DNA of 64,000 bases from Mesobacillus zeae. GTDB lineage: Bacteria > Bacillota > Bacilli > Bacillales > Cytobacillaceae. The position numbers were made by a program, and so were the translations under genes. This document shows, in pieces, positions 63,534 through 64,000 of this stretch; within the stretch, counting starts at the first letter, position 1; each line of letters starts with the position of its first letter. The DNA lies in assembly GCF_003570705.1 (NCBI RefSeq), contig NZ_QWVT01000002.1, positions 93,680 to 157,679 of the forward strand, read 5' to 3'. A model generated the notes under the pieces. The model was not told the origin of the DNA, did not search any database, and saw only the letters and a program-made list of their open reading frames with translations.

Positions 63534-64000
63534 CTTCTGAAACTAAGTCATCGCAGCCAGCCTCTGATTTTGTGCGGGCTCGAATTAAAGAGTATGAGAG
63601 TGGCAGGCTATTTTAAGACGTTTCTTTGAGGCGAAAAACCACCCGTTTTTTTATGATGAAAACGCAGAAATGGAAAATGGGCTATATTTCAGATTAATTA
63701 TTACATAAAAGGCTTTTGGCACAAATTGATTGACCTTTCACTAATTCATAGGCTTAAGAAATATCCCATTGTTGTGGTTTTGTAAAATATGTAAATGTAA
63801 ACTTTGGAAAATTTTGATTAAAATCTTCTATTTCTTTTTATTTTATTGGATATTTAAGTTAATAAACTATAAAGATTGTGAAGAAATGTGCTTATAGTAA
63901 CGGGTAGCTTTAGTGGAACAAGAATTAAACAACTTAATTATCTGTTTTAATTTCAAAAGTAAAGCTAAACTGGAGTTAGTATAGTTTCATGGACACGGTT
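63534..64000. other. Right edge of the window, no full gene
   Basis: A short frame overlapping the end of the SRPBCC gene and ending at TAA 63616 reads ASDFVRARIKEYESGRLF, which looks protein-like and may be a remnant. The rest is AT-rich with no recognised feature. Confidence 0.35.

Overview
The window is chromosomal DNA of a low-to-moderate GC, endospore-forming Bacillaceae bacterium. The gene set and order follow the Bacillus subtilis yug-mrp-yui-yum-yut-yun segment: S1-domain YugI, YugF, YugE, PatB, KapB, KapD, the seven-gene Mrp Na+/H+ antiporter, YuxO, YuiF, PepA (YuiE), YuiD, YuiC, YuiB, YuiA, YumB, YumC, YutM, YuzB, YutJ, YuzD, YutI, hom-thrC-thrB, YutH, YutG, YutF, YutE, YutD, YutC, LipA, LytH (YunA), YunC, YunD and YunF. 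Spore coat, spore lipoprotein and sporulation phosphorelay genes confirm a spore former. All family names come from sequence recognition; no search was run.

Layout. 1-7.6 kb: a partial rocD, yugI, a decayed XRE regulator, yugF/yugE/patB, and then kapB/kapD without the kinB kinase that normally precedes them; a HExxH metalloprotease-like gene, a small membrane protein and a cyclophilin lipoprotein occupy that place. 8.1-13.9 kb: the overlapping mrpABCDEFG operon. 14-24.7 kb: a flavin monooxygenase, a hotdog thioesterase, DedA, spore-coat-like small proteins, a Na+/H+ antiporter, aminopeptidase A, YuiD/C/B/A and a Nudix hydrolase. 24.8-27.4 kb: divergent NADH dehydrogenase (yumB) and ferredoxin-NADP reductase (yumC).

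27.8-33.8 kb is the accessory part. A 98-bp perfect-length direct repeat (96/98 identical) made from the 3' end of the A-type Fe-S carrier gene yutM brackets about 5.85 kb of phage-like material: a YolD-like gene behind a LexA-type box, a two-helix membrane protein, an XRE regulator, a DNA alkylation repair protein, a gene remnant split around an IS110-family element, and an unknown protein. No integrase is visible. This looks like a decayed mobile element that inserted in, and rebuilt, the yutM reading frame.

33.7-57.1 kb returns to the backbone: Fe-S and redox genes (yutM, yuzB, yutJ, yuzD, yutI), the threonine branch (hom-thrC-thrB, overlapping ends), yutH-yutC, lipA, lytH, a methionine/alanine NSS transporter with its 34-residue MetS-like subunit, an HD-GYP protein and yunCDF. 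An EAL protein and an HD-GYP protein both point to cyclic di-GMP breakdown. 57.9-64 kb: a chemotaxis receptor, a frameshifted IS21-type istA pseudogene, a VCBS-like/unknown gene pair and an SRPBCC protein.

Non-coding structure includes about twenty hairpin terminators, a six-unit 21-bp tandem array (36930-37055), a 205-bp tandem repeat block (47385-47866) with a stray copy at 4139-4178, and several dispersed hairpin repeats. No rRNA, tRNA or CRISPR array was seen.
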